Assembly (NCBI RefSeq): GCF_900129925.1
Contig: NZ_FQXI01000006.1
Coordinates: forward strand, 1-64,000
Length of the DNA stretch: 64,000 nt
Origin: Anaerosphaera aminiphila DSM 21120
Lineage (GTDB): Bacteria; Bacillota; Clostridia; Tissierellales; Peptoniphilaceae
Direction of reading: 5' to 3'
The notes below the pieces were generated by a model. The model ran no database searches. It worked only from the letters and a program-made list of their open reading frames with translations, and was not told where the DNA came from. Positions 7,478 through 15,993 of this stretch are shown one piece after another; position 1 is the first letter of the stretch, and every line of letters starts with the position of its first letter. The position numbers and the translations under genes are program-made.

Positions 7478-9194
7478 AAGTTATTTTTTCTGCAACTGAC
7501 TTTAAAAAGATTCCAACTATTTGGGGAAATCTCTTAATGTCGGTTATATATGCAAAGTCATTTCCATATATTTTCTTTTCTGTGTCCAGATCTATTTCAT
7601 GCCCTGTAAATACACCTAAGACATTAATTTCTTTTAGTTTTGCAATTAAAACCTTGTTGTAGGTGTCAAGTTGTGCAACTTCATCTACATAGTTTTTAAT
7701 GCCCAAATCTTTTACGCCTACAAGGCCCAAATCCGTTTCGTCATTGGGTTTACCATCAGATAGAACAATTAATATTTTTCTGGTTTGTGAATTTTTTTCA
7801 ATTAATTGTGTCATAAGTTTTATTGCAAGTCCATCTCTATTGCTTCCGGAGGCTGAGTACTTAAATATGTCTTTATTTTTTGCTCTGTTGTCATTGTAAT
7901 CTCTGTACTTGTGAATAACTAAATAGTTAAAAAAGTTATTGTATCCGAAAACCCGCGTCTTTATATTTAACTGGGTTAGAGCTTCGGCGATTATAAAACC
8001 CTGAATGGCTATTTCAGACTCTCTTTCATTTTGAGAAGCAGAGGAGTCAAGTAGAATATCAATGCTAATGTCTCCGTATATATCTGTAAATTTCTTTTCA
8101 AATATTTTATTGTCTGAAGTATATAGACTCTTCCACACAGAGCCGGCTACAAGTTCACCTGTAGTACTTTTAATTTCATAGGACTCTGTATTTTTTAGAA
8201 GAGAGTTTTTTATAGTTTCAGATAAATTTTTAATTCCCCTTCTATAGTGGAGTTCATCTTCTAAAAACAGCTTTGTAGTTTCTTCATAGGACTTGTCTAT
8301 CTTTGCTTTAAAGTAGGAGTTTTCATCTTCAAAGATTCCCTTAGTAAAGTGAAATTTTACTCCCTCGTGAATTTCAGTGGAGAGCTCTCTTTCTAAATTT
8401 TGCGTAACCTGAGCACTTAAATAACTGTTTCCATAGTGCTTTACTACAGACTTATACAAATCTATATTCATAAAGCTCTGTGCACTTGAATCATCAGTTA
8501 AAATATTTAGGCCGTTGTAGTCAGATGAAGTGAATTCTGCCGATTCTATAGTGTATTTTTCAAGGTTGCTCACGTCCATTTTGTTACTTGTGATATTTGG
8601 ATTGTAATTACTTGTACTCATCTGTTCTTTAATTACTTTATTTAACTCTATTGTCTGCTGTACTTTTTTATTTGTGGGTAGGGTTTTATAAATGTGGAAG
8701 TACTTTTTGTATAAGTGTTTTAGAAATATTACATATTCATAGGTGTCCAGAGAATTAAAAGATAGTATTTCGTCAAGTAGTTCTTTGGCAATTGAATTTA
8801 ATTTTGGAACTATATTTTGTCTGGATTCATAAAAGCCCTTTAAGATTTCATCAGATAAATCCTTAGAGAAAAGTGTCTCATATCTAAATAACATCTTTTT
8901 CTCATAGTCTTTTCTAAAGTCAATTACTCCGGGACGCTCTTTTACAATTTCAGACCTTACAGTATTTTCCAAAGTTAACTTTGCAATAGTCAATAGGTCT
9001 TTGGAGTTTGAATGAGTCTTAATATGAGAATTTACAAAGTCTAAAATATATTCTACATCAAAGTACCTGTAGTAGGCACCAAGTAAAATGGCACCATATT
9101 CACTTTCTATTAGTTCGTCAAATAAGTCGAAATTTATCTTGAAGGAGTAGTCTTCGGCTACAGTCCAAGTTAAATTTTCAAGTCGAGTCATCAT
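7476..9194 (-). CDS. VWA-domain protein (CoxE/NorD-like partner of MoxR ATPase)
   Basis: 572 residues. The C-terminal third is a von Willebrand factor A domain: DISIDILLDSSAS contains the DxSxS metal-site motif, then GSNRDGLAIK and ILIVLSDGKPNDETD complete the MIDAS site. The N-terminal 370 residues are helical and unassigned. The start overlaps the stop of the MoxR gene (ATGA), the hallmark of MoxR-VWA pairs, in which the ATPase and the VWA protein act together as a chaperone that inserts a metal or activates a target protein. The target is unknown: no CO dehydrogenase, NO reductase or RuBisCO gene is nearby. Confidence 0.85.
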   Translation of the reverse strand: MMTRLENLTWTVAEDYSFKINFDLFDELIESEYGAILLGAYYRYFDVEYILDFVNSHIKTHSNSKDLLTIAKLTLENTVRSEIVKERPGVIDFRKDYEKKMLFRYETLFSKDLSDEILKGFYESRQNIVPKLNSIAKELLDEILSFNSLDTYEYVIFLKHLYKKYFHIYKTLPTNKKVQQTIELNKVIKEQMSTSNYNPNITSNKMDVSNLEKYTIESAEFTSSDYNGLNILTDDSSAQSFMNIDLYKSVVKHYGNSYLSAQVTQNLERELSTEIHEGVKFHFTKGIFEDENSYFKAKIDKSYEETTKLFLEDELHYRRGIKNLSETIKNSLLKNTESYEIKSTTGELVAGSVWKSLYTSDNKIFEKKFTDIYGDISIDILLDSSASQNERESEIAIQGFIIAEALTQLNIKTRVFGYNNFFNYLVIHKYRDYNDNRAKNKDIFKYSASGSNRDGLAIKLMTQLIEKNSQTRKILIVLSDGKPNDETDLGLVGVKDLGIKNYVDEVAQLDTYNKVLIAKLKEINVLGVFTGHEIDLDTEKKIYGNDFAYITDIKRFPQIVGIFLKSVAEKIT

Positions 9195-10105
9195 TTAAAG
9201 AGCTCCTTGGATGTTAAGTTTCTTTCAAATAGAGTTCTCAAAGTGTCATCTACAATTTCAGTTTCATATAGGTCAAAGCTCTTGTGGCTCATTCCCATTT
9301 CAATGGACTCAGATATAGTTAAACCATATTCCATTAGAGAGATAGAGCTAATTAAACCACGCAGGTCAATTGACTTAGAAGAAATTTCAGAGTTGAGAGA
9401 TTTTTTTTGAAGGTCTAGGAAAAACTTTGCAAATCTTTCTGTGTACTCGTCTTTCAAATTTGTTTTTTCTTTTAATATGCTAATTAAGTCTTCATGAGTT
9501 ATAGTTGGCATGTCAATAACTAAAAATCTGGAAACGAGAGCTTCGTTTAAATCCCTTGTACCAATGTAGCCATAGTTCATAGTACCTATAAATCTAGTTG
9601 CCTCGTGAAGGTTTAATCTGTCATATCCAGGGACATCAATAATTCTTCTGTAGTCAAGTGCAGAGTGAACTACACTTAGAGCTTCGTTTTTTGCCATATT
9701 TATTTCGTCAAAAATTCCAAATCCTCCATACTCAGAAGCTTCGTATACAGGGCCTTTTTTTAAGATAACTTCGTTATTTTTAAAAGTATCAGAGCCGATT
9801 AGTGCTCCAACGTCTGTATTTATATTTAGAGAAATAGTCCAAAGTGGTCTATGAAACAGCAGAGCTAAATTTTCAGCCAAGACGTTTTTACCAGTGGCCT
9901 TTGGTCCTGAGAGTAGTATGTGGTTGCCGGAGAGTATTCCCGCAATTGACTTTTCCCAAACTGACTTTCCATAGTACTTAAATTTTGGATTTGGTATTCT
10001 ATACTGTAGGTTACTATCTAATTTATAAAATTTTGTAAATTTATCTACTTCATTTAATAAATTTTCAGAAACCCCCTGTGTCTTTAAAAAATTAATTAAT
10101 TCCAT
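9191..10105 (-). CDS. MoxR-family AAA+ ATPase
   Basis: 304 residues. Walker A is GPKATGKN near residue 68, Walker B IFDEINMAK near residue 133, then a sensor region FIGTMNYGY and an arginine finger region NEALVSRFLVIDMP. Together these define a MoxR/CbbQ-type AAA+ ATPase. The residue after the Walker A Lys is Asn rather than Ser or Thr, as in a number of MoxR/NorQ proteins. Its C-terminal Lys codon overlaps the VWA start. It follows the TSUP gene by 3 bases, with its SD inside the end of that gene. Confidence 0.87.
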   Translation of the reverse strand: MELINFLKTQGVSENLLNEVDKFTKFYKLDSNLQYRIPNPKFKYYGKSVWEKSIAGILSGNHILLSGPKATGKNVLAENLALLFHRPLWTISLNINTDVGALIGSDTFKNNEVILKKGPVYEASEYGGFGIFDEINMAKNEALSVVHSALDYRRIIDVPGYDRLNLHEATRFIGTMNYGYIGTRDLNEALVSRFLVIDMPTITHEDLISILKEKTNLKDEYTERFAKFFLDLQKKSLNSEISSKSIDLRGLISSISLMEYGLTISESIEMGMSHKSFDLYETEIVDDTLRTLFERNLTSKELFK

Positions 10106-10108
10106 TTA

Positions 10109-10873
10109 TTAAAATCCTCCGATTATTTTTATAGTTAGTAAAATTAAAACAAAAATTATTACAGGTCTCATGATTTTTTGAGAGTCTTTCATTGCAAGAC
10201 TGGAGCCTACATAATTGCCTGCCATGTTAAATAGGGCACCTATAATTCCAAGTGGAATAATAATCTTGCCACTTAATAAAAATACAATTAGTGATGAAAA
10301 ATTAGTTGCTAAATTTATTAGCTTTGAATTTCCGTTTGCATATACTACATTCATCTTTGCAAATACAGTAAAGGCTAAAATTAAAAAAGTTCCCGTACCG
10401 GGGCCGTAAAACCCATCATAACATCCTATGACAAATGAACTGAGGGAGGTTATAATATAAGTTTTTTTATTATAAACTATTTCCTGATCTAAATTTAAAT
10501 TAAAGAGTTTTTTATTTAGTACTAAAAAACCTGCAATTGGAAGGACTATAATCATGAGATAGCTAAGTTGTTTTTCTGTAAATAACATTGTCAGCTTTGA
10601 ACCTATTGCAGATCCAATAAAGGCAGTGATAATTGCAGGTATCATAAATTTCAAGTTTACAAATCCATGTCCAATAAATCTAATTGTGGAAATAAAAGTT
10701 CCGCAAGTTGACTGTAGTTTATTAGTTCCTATTGCAGTGTGAATTGGAAGACCTGCAAACAAAAAAGCCGGAAGGGAAATAAGGCCTCCTCCGCCTCCTA
10801 TAGAGTCTACGAAGCCTGCAAAAAACAATAGCGGACATAAGATTATAAGTGTTTTAAATGTTAAATATTCCAT
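10109..10873 (-). CDS. TSUP-family membrane exporter (TauE/SafE)
   Basis: 254 residues with about eight predicted membrane segments. The family signatures are DSIGGGGGLISLPAFLFAG at the N-terminus (GGGGG then P) and the second half FVIGCYDGFYGPGTGTFLILAF. TSUP proteins move sulfite, sulfoacetate or other small anions; the substrate cannot be read from sequence. It is the first gene of an operon with the MoxR and VWA genes, which is suggestive but does not define a substrate. Good GAGGTG SD before ATG. Confidence 0.88.
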   Translation of the reverse strand: MEYLTFKTLIILCPLLFFAGFVDSIGGGGGLISLPAFLFAGLPIHTAIGTNKLQSTCGTFISTIRFIGHGFVNLKFMIPAIITAFIGSAIGSKLTMLFTEKQLSYLMIIVLPIAGFLVLNKKLFNLNLDQEIVYNKKTYIITSLSSFVIGCYDGFYGPGTGTFLILAFTVFAKMNVVYANGNSKLINLATNFSSLIVFLLSGKIIIPLGIIGALFNMAGNYVGSSLAMKDSQKIMRPVIIFVLILLTIKIIGGF

Positions 10874-10941
10874 AGGTCACCTCTAATTGATACAATACCA
10901 TAAAAGATAGTTTCAAAGAAGTATTTTTGTGTATTAAAATA

Positions 10942-10956
10942 GTGAAAATTTTTCAC
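10942..10956. promoter_or_regulatory. Palindrome upstream of the TSUP-MoxR-VWA operon
   Basis: GTGAAAATTTTTCAC is a perfect inverted repeat (GTGAAAA, one base, TTTTCAC) 70 bases upstream of the TSUP start. It could be a repressor or activator site; no regulator is identified. Confidence 0.35.
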
Positions 10957-11088
10957 ATATAAAATAATTGGGATTAGGCACAAGACTGATGAATTTCAAC
11001 GAAATTTCTATATTTTTTATTAAAATATCTTTAAAAATTTGCCTTGTATGGTATAATAAATTTGAAATAATATTTTCTGGAGGTTGTA

Positions 11089-11280
11089 ATGTCTATTCTA
11101 TCTCACAAGTTAATCAGTAAATTTAATAAAATTATAATAAATAACTGTCCTAATCTAAGTGTGAGAAAAATAGATTACGACTTGAGTTTAATTAATAAGT
11201 TAAGAGGAAAATTAAGTTTAATTGTGGGAATAGTATTTGAGGGTAGAAGTGTAACTAATTTTATGAGCAGTTTTATTTAA
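11089..11280 (+). CDS. Small basic protein of unknown function, 63 residues
   Basis: Short ORF with a good SD (TGGAGG, 6 bases before ATG), a TATAAT box at 11051-11056 and a possible terminator just after it, so it looks like an independent small gene. The product is Lys/Ile/Leu-rich with one moderately hydrophobic stretch (LSLIVGIVF) and no recognised motif. It could be a real small protein or a chance ORF; the signals around it favour the first. Confidence 0.45.
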   Translation: MSILSHKLISKFNKIIINNCPNLSVRKIDYDLSLINKLRGKLSLIVGIVFEGRSVTNFMSSFI

Positions 11281-11281
11281 G

Positions 11282-11308
11282 GGAGTCTTTTTTAGATTCT
11301 CTATTTTT
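11282..11308 (+). terminator. Possible terminator of the 63-residue ORF
   Basis: GGAGTCT pairs with AGATTCT (two G-U pairs) around a T loop, followed by TATTTTT. From here to purF (11309-11543) I see no gene and no recognisable purine, PRPP or ZTP riboswitch. Confidence 0.5.
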
Positions 11309-11543
11309 ATTGGGGGCAAGCTAGAAAATGTTAAAGGATAAAAAACTTTTAAATGGTTTTCCATGAGGCAAAGCTAAAGTTAGTTGATTTTAAAATAAGT
11401 TTGGAAGATAGACACTAGAGAATTATCCTTAGTTTAGATTTATTGTGCAGTTTAGTCGCAATTTAGATATGGCACATTTAAAATAAGTCATAAGATTTAG
11501 TAAATAGGGTAGAGAAGTTCTTAGTTTAGAATGAGGGGTTAAG

Positions 11544-12893
11544 ATGTGCGGAATTATTGGAATTTATTCAGATTCACCAGTAAATAAAAAATTGTTTTAT
11601 GGACTCAATTCACTTCAACACAGAGGTCAGGAATCTTGTGGTATAACTGTTTCAAATTCAGAGACCTTACTAAGAGAAAGAGGAATGGGACTTGTAATTG
11701 ATGTGTTTGATGAAAATAAGTTAAACAGGTTAGAGGGAAATTTGGGAATAGGACATACCAGGTACTCAACTGAGGGCGGAAATTACGAATACAACACTCA
11801 ACCGCTGTTGTCTTTTACTAAGGGAACAGAAATATCTATATCTCATAATGGAAATTTAATTAACTATCAAATATTAAAGACCAGATTAGAAGAAGATGGA
11901 ATGATGTTTCAAACAACTTCTGATACTGAAGTAATTTTGTTTTTAATTGCAAGATACTATAAAGATGACATTGTAGACGCTATAAAGAAGACTATGGACG
12001 TAATAGAGGGAGCATACAGCGTAGTTTTACTTTTAAAGGACAAGTTGGTTGCTTTTAGAGATAATAGAGGGATAAGACCCCTTGTAATTGGAGAGACTGA
12101 AAGTGGAGATACTGTAATTGCATCTGAAAATGCCCCTATTGAAATAATGGGAGGACGTGCAGGCAGAAATATTCTTCCGGGAGAAATAGTTGTAGTAGAT
12201 GAAAACGGAATTAATTCCTATTTTCACGGTGGAGCTAAAAAACCTAAGCACTGTATATTTGAATATGTATACTTTGCAAGAGACGACGCCACTTTAGATA
12301 AGGTGAACTCCTACAACTTTAGAAGAAGATGTGGTGAGATAATTTCAAGAGAAGCTCCCTGTGATGTAGACTTGGTAGTTCCCGTGCCTGACAGTGGAAT
12401 TCCATCAGCTATAGGGTATTCTCAAGAGACAAAAATTCCCTTTGCAGAGGGACTTGTAAAAAACAGATATATGGGTAGAACTTTTATAAAGCCAACTCAA
12501 GAAGAAAGAGAAATGGCCGTTAAGTTAAAGTTAAATCCGCTGCGCCATGTAATTGAGGGAAAGAAAATAGTACTAATAGATGATTCAATAGTTAGAGGTA
12601 CTACATCTGCCAATCTCATAAGGAGAATGAGAGATGCGGGAGCCAAGGAAGTACACCTTAGAATAACTTCACCTCCTGTAGAATATCCTTGTTACTATGG
12701 AATAAACACCCCAAGCAGAATGAATTTAATTGCAGCAAACAATACAGTTGAAGAAATAAGAGAGAGAATAGACGCTGATTCACTTGCCTTTATTTCCATG
12801 GAGGGATTACAAAGTGCAACTTTAATTCGCGATGATAGATTTTGTAAAGCTTGTTTCAATGGGGAATATCCTGTTGACCCAGTAGTTATATAA
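11544..12893 (+). CDS. purF: Amidophosphoribosyltransferase
   Basis: 449 residues. It makes phosphoribosylamine from PRPP and glutamine, the first committed step of purine synthesis. The protein begins MCGIIGIYS, with Cys2 as the N-terminal nucleophile after Met removal, followed by the Ntn glutaminase domain (LQHRGQESCG, GHTRYST). The phosphoribosyltransferase domain has the PRPP motif VLIDDSIVRGTTS near residue 345. There is no long propeptide, unlike the B. subtilis enzyme. The C-terminal region has CRFCKAC-like cysteines (FCKACF). It leads the purine operon and is 13 bases ahead of purM. Confidence 0.97.
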   Translation: MCGIIGIYSDSPVNKKLFYGLNSLQHRGQESCGITVSNSETLLRERGMGLVIDVFDENKLNRLEGNLGIGHTRYSTEGGNYEYNTQPLLSFTKGTEISISHNGNLINYQILKTRLEEDGMMFQTTSDTEVILFLIARYYKDDIVDAIKKTMDVIEGAYSVVLLLKDKLVAFRDNRGIRPLVIGETESGDTVIASENAPIEIMGGRAGRNILPGEIVVVDENGINSYFHGGAKKPKHCIFEYVYFARDDATLDKVNSYNFRRRCGEIISREAPCDVDLVVPVPDSGIPSAIGYSQETKIPFAEGLVKNRYMGRTFIKPTQEEREMAVKLKLNPLRHVIEGKKIVLIDDSIVRGTTSANLIRRMRDAGAKEVHLRITSPPVEYPCYYGINTPSRMNLIAANNTVEEIRERIDADSLAFISMEGLQSATLIRDDRFCKACFNGEYPVDPVVI

Positions 12894-12906
12894 GGAGAGA
12901 ATTTAA

Positions 12907-13935
12907 ATGATTGATTACAAAGATTCTGGAGTAGATATTGATTCGGGAAATAGGGCTGTAGAGCTAATGAAAGCTCACGTTAAGAAAACTTACACAAGTG
13001 GAGTATTTGGAGATATAGGTCTTTTTTCAGGTGGATTTAGCCTTAGAGAGTTTAAAGATATGGAAGATCCAATACTTCTTGCTTCAACAGACGGAGTGGG
13101 AACTAAACTCTTAATAGCTCAAAAAATGGACTCACACACTACGATAGGAATTGACTTAGTGGCAATGTGTGTAAATGATTTAATTTGTCAAGGTGCTAAG
13201 CCATTATTTTTTCTAGACTATATTGGAGCAGATAAAATAGTTCCTGAGAGAATTGAGAAAATTGTAGAGGGAGTTTCCAACGGATGTATTGAGTCAGGCT
13301 GCGCCCTTATTGGTGGAGAGACAGCAGAACTTCCTGGGATGTATGCAAAAGACGAATACGACCTTGCCGGATTTAGCGTTGGAATAGTAGATAGAAAAAA
13401 TATAATTGACGGACAAAAGATAAAAGAGGGCAACACTATAATAGCTCTACAGTCTTCCGGACTACATTCAAATGGATATTCTCTTGCAAGAAAGTTATTT
13501 TTAGAAGAACTTGCAATGGATTTAAATGAAACTTTTCCAAATTCAGACAAAAGTGTTGGAGAAGTGCTGTTAACTCCTACAAAATTATATGTAAAGACCA
13601 TAATGTATTTAGTTGAAAGACACAATATACTTGGAATTGCAAATATTACAGGTGGCGGACTTGTAGAAAATGTGCCAAGAATACTTCCAGAGGGACTTAC
13701 AGCAGAGATGAGAGAAAGCTCTTGGGAAAAACCAATTGTATTTGATGAAATAATAAAATCCAACTTAGTAAAAAGAGATGAGCTATTTAGAGCTTTCAAT
13801 ATGGGAGTTGGAATGGTTTTAATAGTTGAAAATGAAAAAGCTGAGGAAATATTAAAAGACATAAATGAAAATACTGATGACAGAGCATTTATAATAGGTG
13901 AAATAGTAAAAGGCGAGGACGTTAAGATACTATGA
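12907..13935 (+). CDS. purM: Phosphoribosylformylglycinamidine cyclo-ligase (AIR synthetase)
   Basis: 342 residues, normal family length. It closes the imidazole ring to give AIR using ATP. Recognisable segments are STDGVGTKLLIA, the conserved NDLICQGAKPLFFLDYIG, GGETAELPGMY and HSNGYSLAR. SD AAGGAGAG before ATG. Its stop overlaps the purN start (ATGA), so the two are translationally coupled. Confidence 0.97.
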   Translation: MIDYKDSGVDIDSGNRAVELMKAHVKKTYTSGVFGDIGLFSGGFSLREFKDMEDPILLASTDGVGTKLLIAQKMDSHTTIGIDLVAMCVNDLICQGAKPLFFLDYIGADKIVPERIEKIVEGVSNGCIESGCALIGGETAELPGMYAKDEYDLAGFSVGIVDRKNIIDGQKIKEGNTIIALQSSGLHSNGYSLARKLFLEELAMDLNETFPNSDKSVGEVLLTPTKLYVKTIMYLVERHNILGIANITGGGLVENVPRILPEGLTAEMRESSWEKPIVFDEIIKSNLVKRDELFRAFNMGVGMVLIVENEKAEEILKDINENTDDRAFIIGEIVKGEDVKIL

Positions 13936-14483
13936 AAATAGCTGTGTTAATATCCGGAACAGGTTCTAATTTAAAAGCCCTTATTGACGCACAAAAAAAT
14001 AGAGAATTTAAAAGTGAAATAGTTTTAGTTCTTTCCAATAAAGATGCAAAGGGTTTGGAGTATGCAAGAGAAGCTGGAATTTCATGGGCAATAATAAAAA
14101 CTGACGAAGAAATGCTTCAAGAATTAGAAAGTCACAGTGTGGATTTTATAGTCTTGGCGGGATATTTAAAAAAGATCAGTTCTAAAATATTAGATAAATA
14201 TGAAAATAGAATTATAAATATTCACCCATCTCTGCTTCCTAAATATGGCGGAAGAGGATTTTATGGGCTTAGTGTTCACGAAGCTGTTTTTAAAAACAAA
14301 GATAGAGAAAGTGGTGTAACAGTCCACTATGTTAATGAAAAAGTTGATGGAGGAGAAATTATTCTTCAAGAAAAAATTGATATATCAAAGTGTAATAGCC
14401 CTGTAGAAATAAGAGATGAAGTTTTAAAAATAGAACACAGTATTTTAAAAAAGGCAATTGCAAAGATAGAGGAGGAGATATGA
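13932..14483 (+). CDS. purN: Phosphoribosylglycinamide formyltransferase
   Basis: 183 residues. It transfers a formyl group from 10-formyl-THF to GAR. The phosphate-binding start is ISGTGSNLKALIDA; the catalytic Asn-His are in INIHPSLLPKYGGRGFYG and the catalytic Asp in HYVNEKVDGGEII. It overlaps purM upstream and purH downstream by 4 bases each. Confidence 0.95.
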   Translation: MKIAVLISGTGSNLKALIDAQKNREFKSEIVLVLSNKDAKGLEYAREAGISWAIIKTDEEMLQELESHSVDFIVLAGYLKKISSKILDKYENRIINIHPSLLPKYGGRGFYGLSVHEAVFKNKDRESGVTVHYVNEKVDGGEIILQEKIDISKCNSPVEIRDEVLKIEHSILKKAIAKIEEEI

Positions 14484-15985
14484 GAGCATTAATTTCTGTA
14501 ACTGATAAGAAGAATGTTGATTATTTAGCTAAATCTCTAAGTGATTTGGGATATGAAATAGTATCTACTGGAGGTACGCTAAAGAAAATTTTAGACTCCG
14601 GAATCAAGGCAATAGATATAGAAGAAGTCACCGGTTTTCCAGAAATTTTAGATGGAAGAGTAAAGACGCTTTCTCCAAAAGTTCATGGAGCAATACTCTA
14701 CAAGCGTGACGATGAAGAACATAAAAAGACAATTCTAGAACAAGATATTGAACCTATAGACATAGTAGTAGTAAATTTATATGACTTTCAAGGTGCATTA
14801 AAGACGAGAGACCATGACAATATAATAGAAAATATAGATATTGGCGGACCGACTCTAATAAGGTCAACTGCAAAAAACTATAAAGACGTCTTAATTGTAA
14901 CTGACCCTTCAGACTATGAAGAAGTAGTTGAAAGGTTAAAAAATAAGACAGATGACTTAGAATTTAGAGAAAAACTTGCAGCAAAGGCATTTTCTCTCAC
15001 AGCTTATTATGACTCAATGATTTCAAGGTACTTTTTAAATAGAACTTCACTTGATTCAAAGTACTACTCACTTGGATTTGAAAAGATATCTGACTTAAGA
15101 TATGGAGAAAATCCATCACAAAGTGCAAAAGTCTATGAAGACAACTTTGTGGAGAGCTATCTTTCAAATTTAGAAATTCTACATGGAAAAGAAATGAGTT
15201 TTAACAACTATAATGATTTAAACGTTGCCGTTGAACTTGCAGCGGAACTTGGGAAAAATTCCGTAGTTGGACTAAAGCACGCAACTCCTTGTGCAGCATC
15301 AAAAGCAGAAAGTATTTATGAAGCTTATATAAAAACTTACAACGCAGATCCGGTTTCTATTTTTGGTGGAATAATTGCAGCCAATGGAATAGTTGACAGA
15401 GATACGGCAGTGGAAATGTCAAAAATATTTTTGGAGATAATTGTAGCTGAGGACTTTACAGAAGAGGCACTTGAGGTGTTAACTGAAAAGAAAAATATTA
15501 GACTTGTAAAAGTTGACTTTTCTCTTAGCTCTGTAAATATAGATGTTAAATATTTAAATGGAAAAGTTTTAATCCAAGATAAAGACCAAGCTGTAGATGG
15601 ATTTGAAGTAGTTACAGATAAAAAACCTACAGACAGTGAAATAGAAGACTTAAAATTTGCAATGACAGTTGTAAAACACGCTAAATCAAACGCCATAGTA
15701 ATAGCTAAAGACCTAGTAACTTTGGGAATAGGTGGAGGACAGACTTCAAGAATTTGGGCACTTGAAAGTATAGGGAATAATCATCCTGACAAGAGCTTTA
15801 AAAATTCAGTACTTGCCTCAGATGCCTTCTTTCCATTTGACGATTGTGTAACCCTTGCCGGTGAGATGGGAGTAAAATCCATTATTCAACCTGGTGGTTC
15901 AAAAAAAGATATAGATTCAATAAAAAAATGTAATGAGTTAAACATTTCAATGGTCTTTACTGGCCAAAGACACTTTAAACACTAG
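14480..15985 (+). CDS. purH: Bifunctional AICAR formyltransferase/IMP cyclohydrolase
   Basis: 501 residues. The N-terminal MGS-like cyclohydrolase domain has the start RALISVTDKKNVDYLAKSL, STGGT and GFPEILDGRVKTL. The C-terminal formyltransferase has SDLRYGENPSQSA, LKHATPCAA and the tail DSIKKCNELNISMVFTGQRHFKH. It catalyses the last two steps to IMP. The family's LKH-T-NPCG segment reads LKHATPCAAS, a mild departure. GGAGGAG SD lies within the end of purN. Confidence 0.96.
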   Translation: MRALISVTDKKNVDYLAKSLSDLGYEIVSTGGTLKKILDSGIKAIDIEEVTGFPEILDGRVKTLSPKVHGAILYKRDDEEHKKTILEQDIEPIDIVVVNLYDFQGALKTRDHDNIIENIDIGGPTLIRSTAKNYKDVLIVTDPSDYEEVVERLKNKTDDLEFREKLAAKAFSLTAYYDSMISRYFLNRTSLDSKYYSLGFEKISDLRYGENPSQSAKVYEDNFVESYLSNLEILHGKEMSFNNYNDLNVAVELAAELGKNSVVGLKHATPCAASKAESIYEAYIKTYNADPVSIFGGIIAANGIVDRDTAVEMSKIFLEIIVAEDFTEEALEVLTEKKNIRLVKVDFSLSSVNIDVKYLNGKVLIQDKDQAVDGFEVVTDKKPTDSEIEDLKFAMTVVKHAKSNAIVIAKDLVTLGIGGGQTSRIWALESIGNNHPDKSFKNSVLASDAFFPFDDCVTLAGEMGVKSIIQPGGSKKDIDSIKKCNELNISMVFTGQRHFKH

Positions 15986-15993
15986 GAGGAACG

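Noticed and set aside
11309-11543. Purine, PRPP or ZTP riboswitch before purF
   Set aside because: I could find none of the conserved motifs; the stretch appears empty apart from promoter-like AT sequence.
13218-13862. 214-codon ORF antisense to purM
   Set aside because: Ser/Thr/Ile-rich antisense shadow of a strongly supported gene, with no signals.
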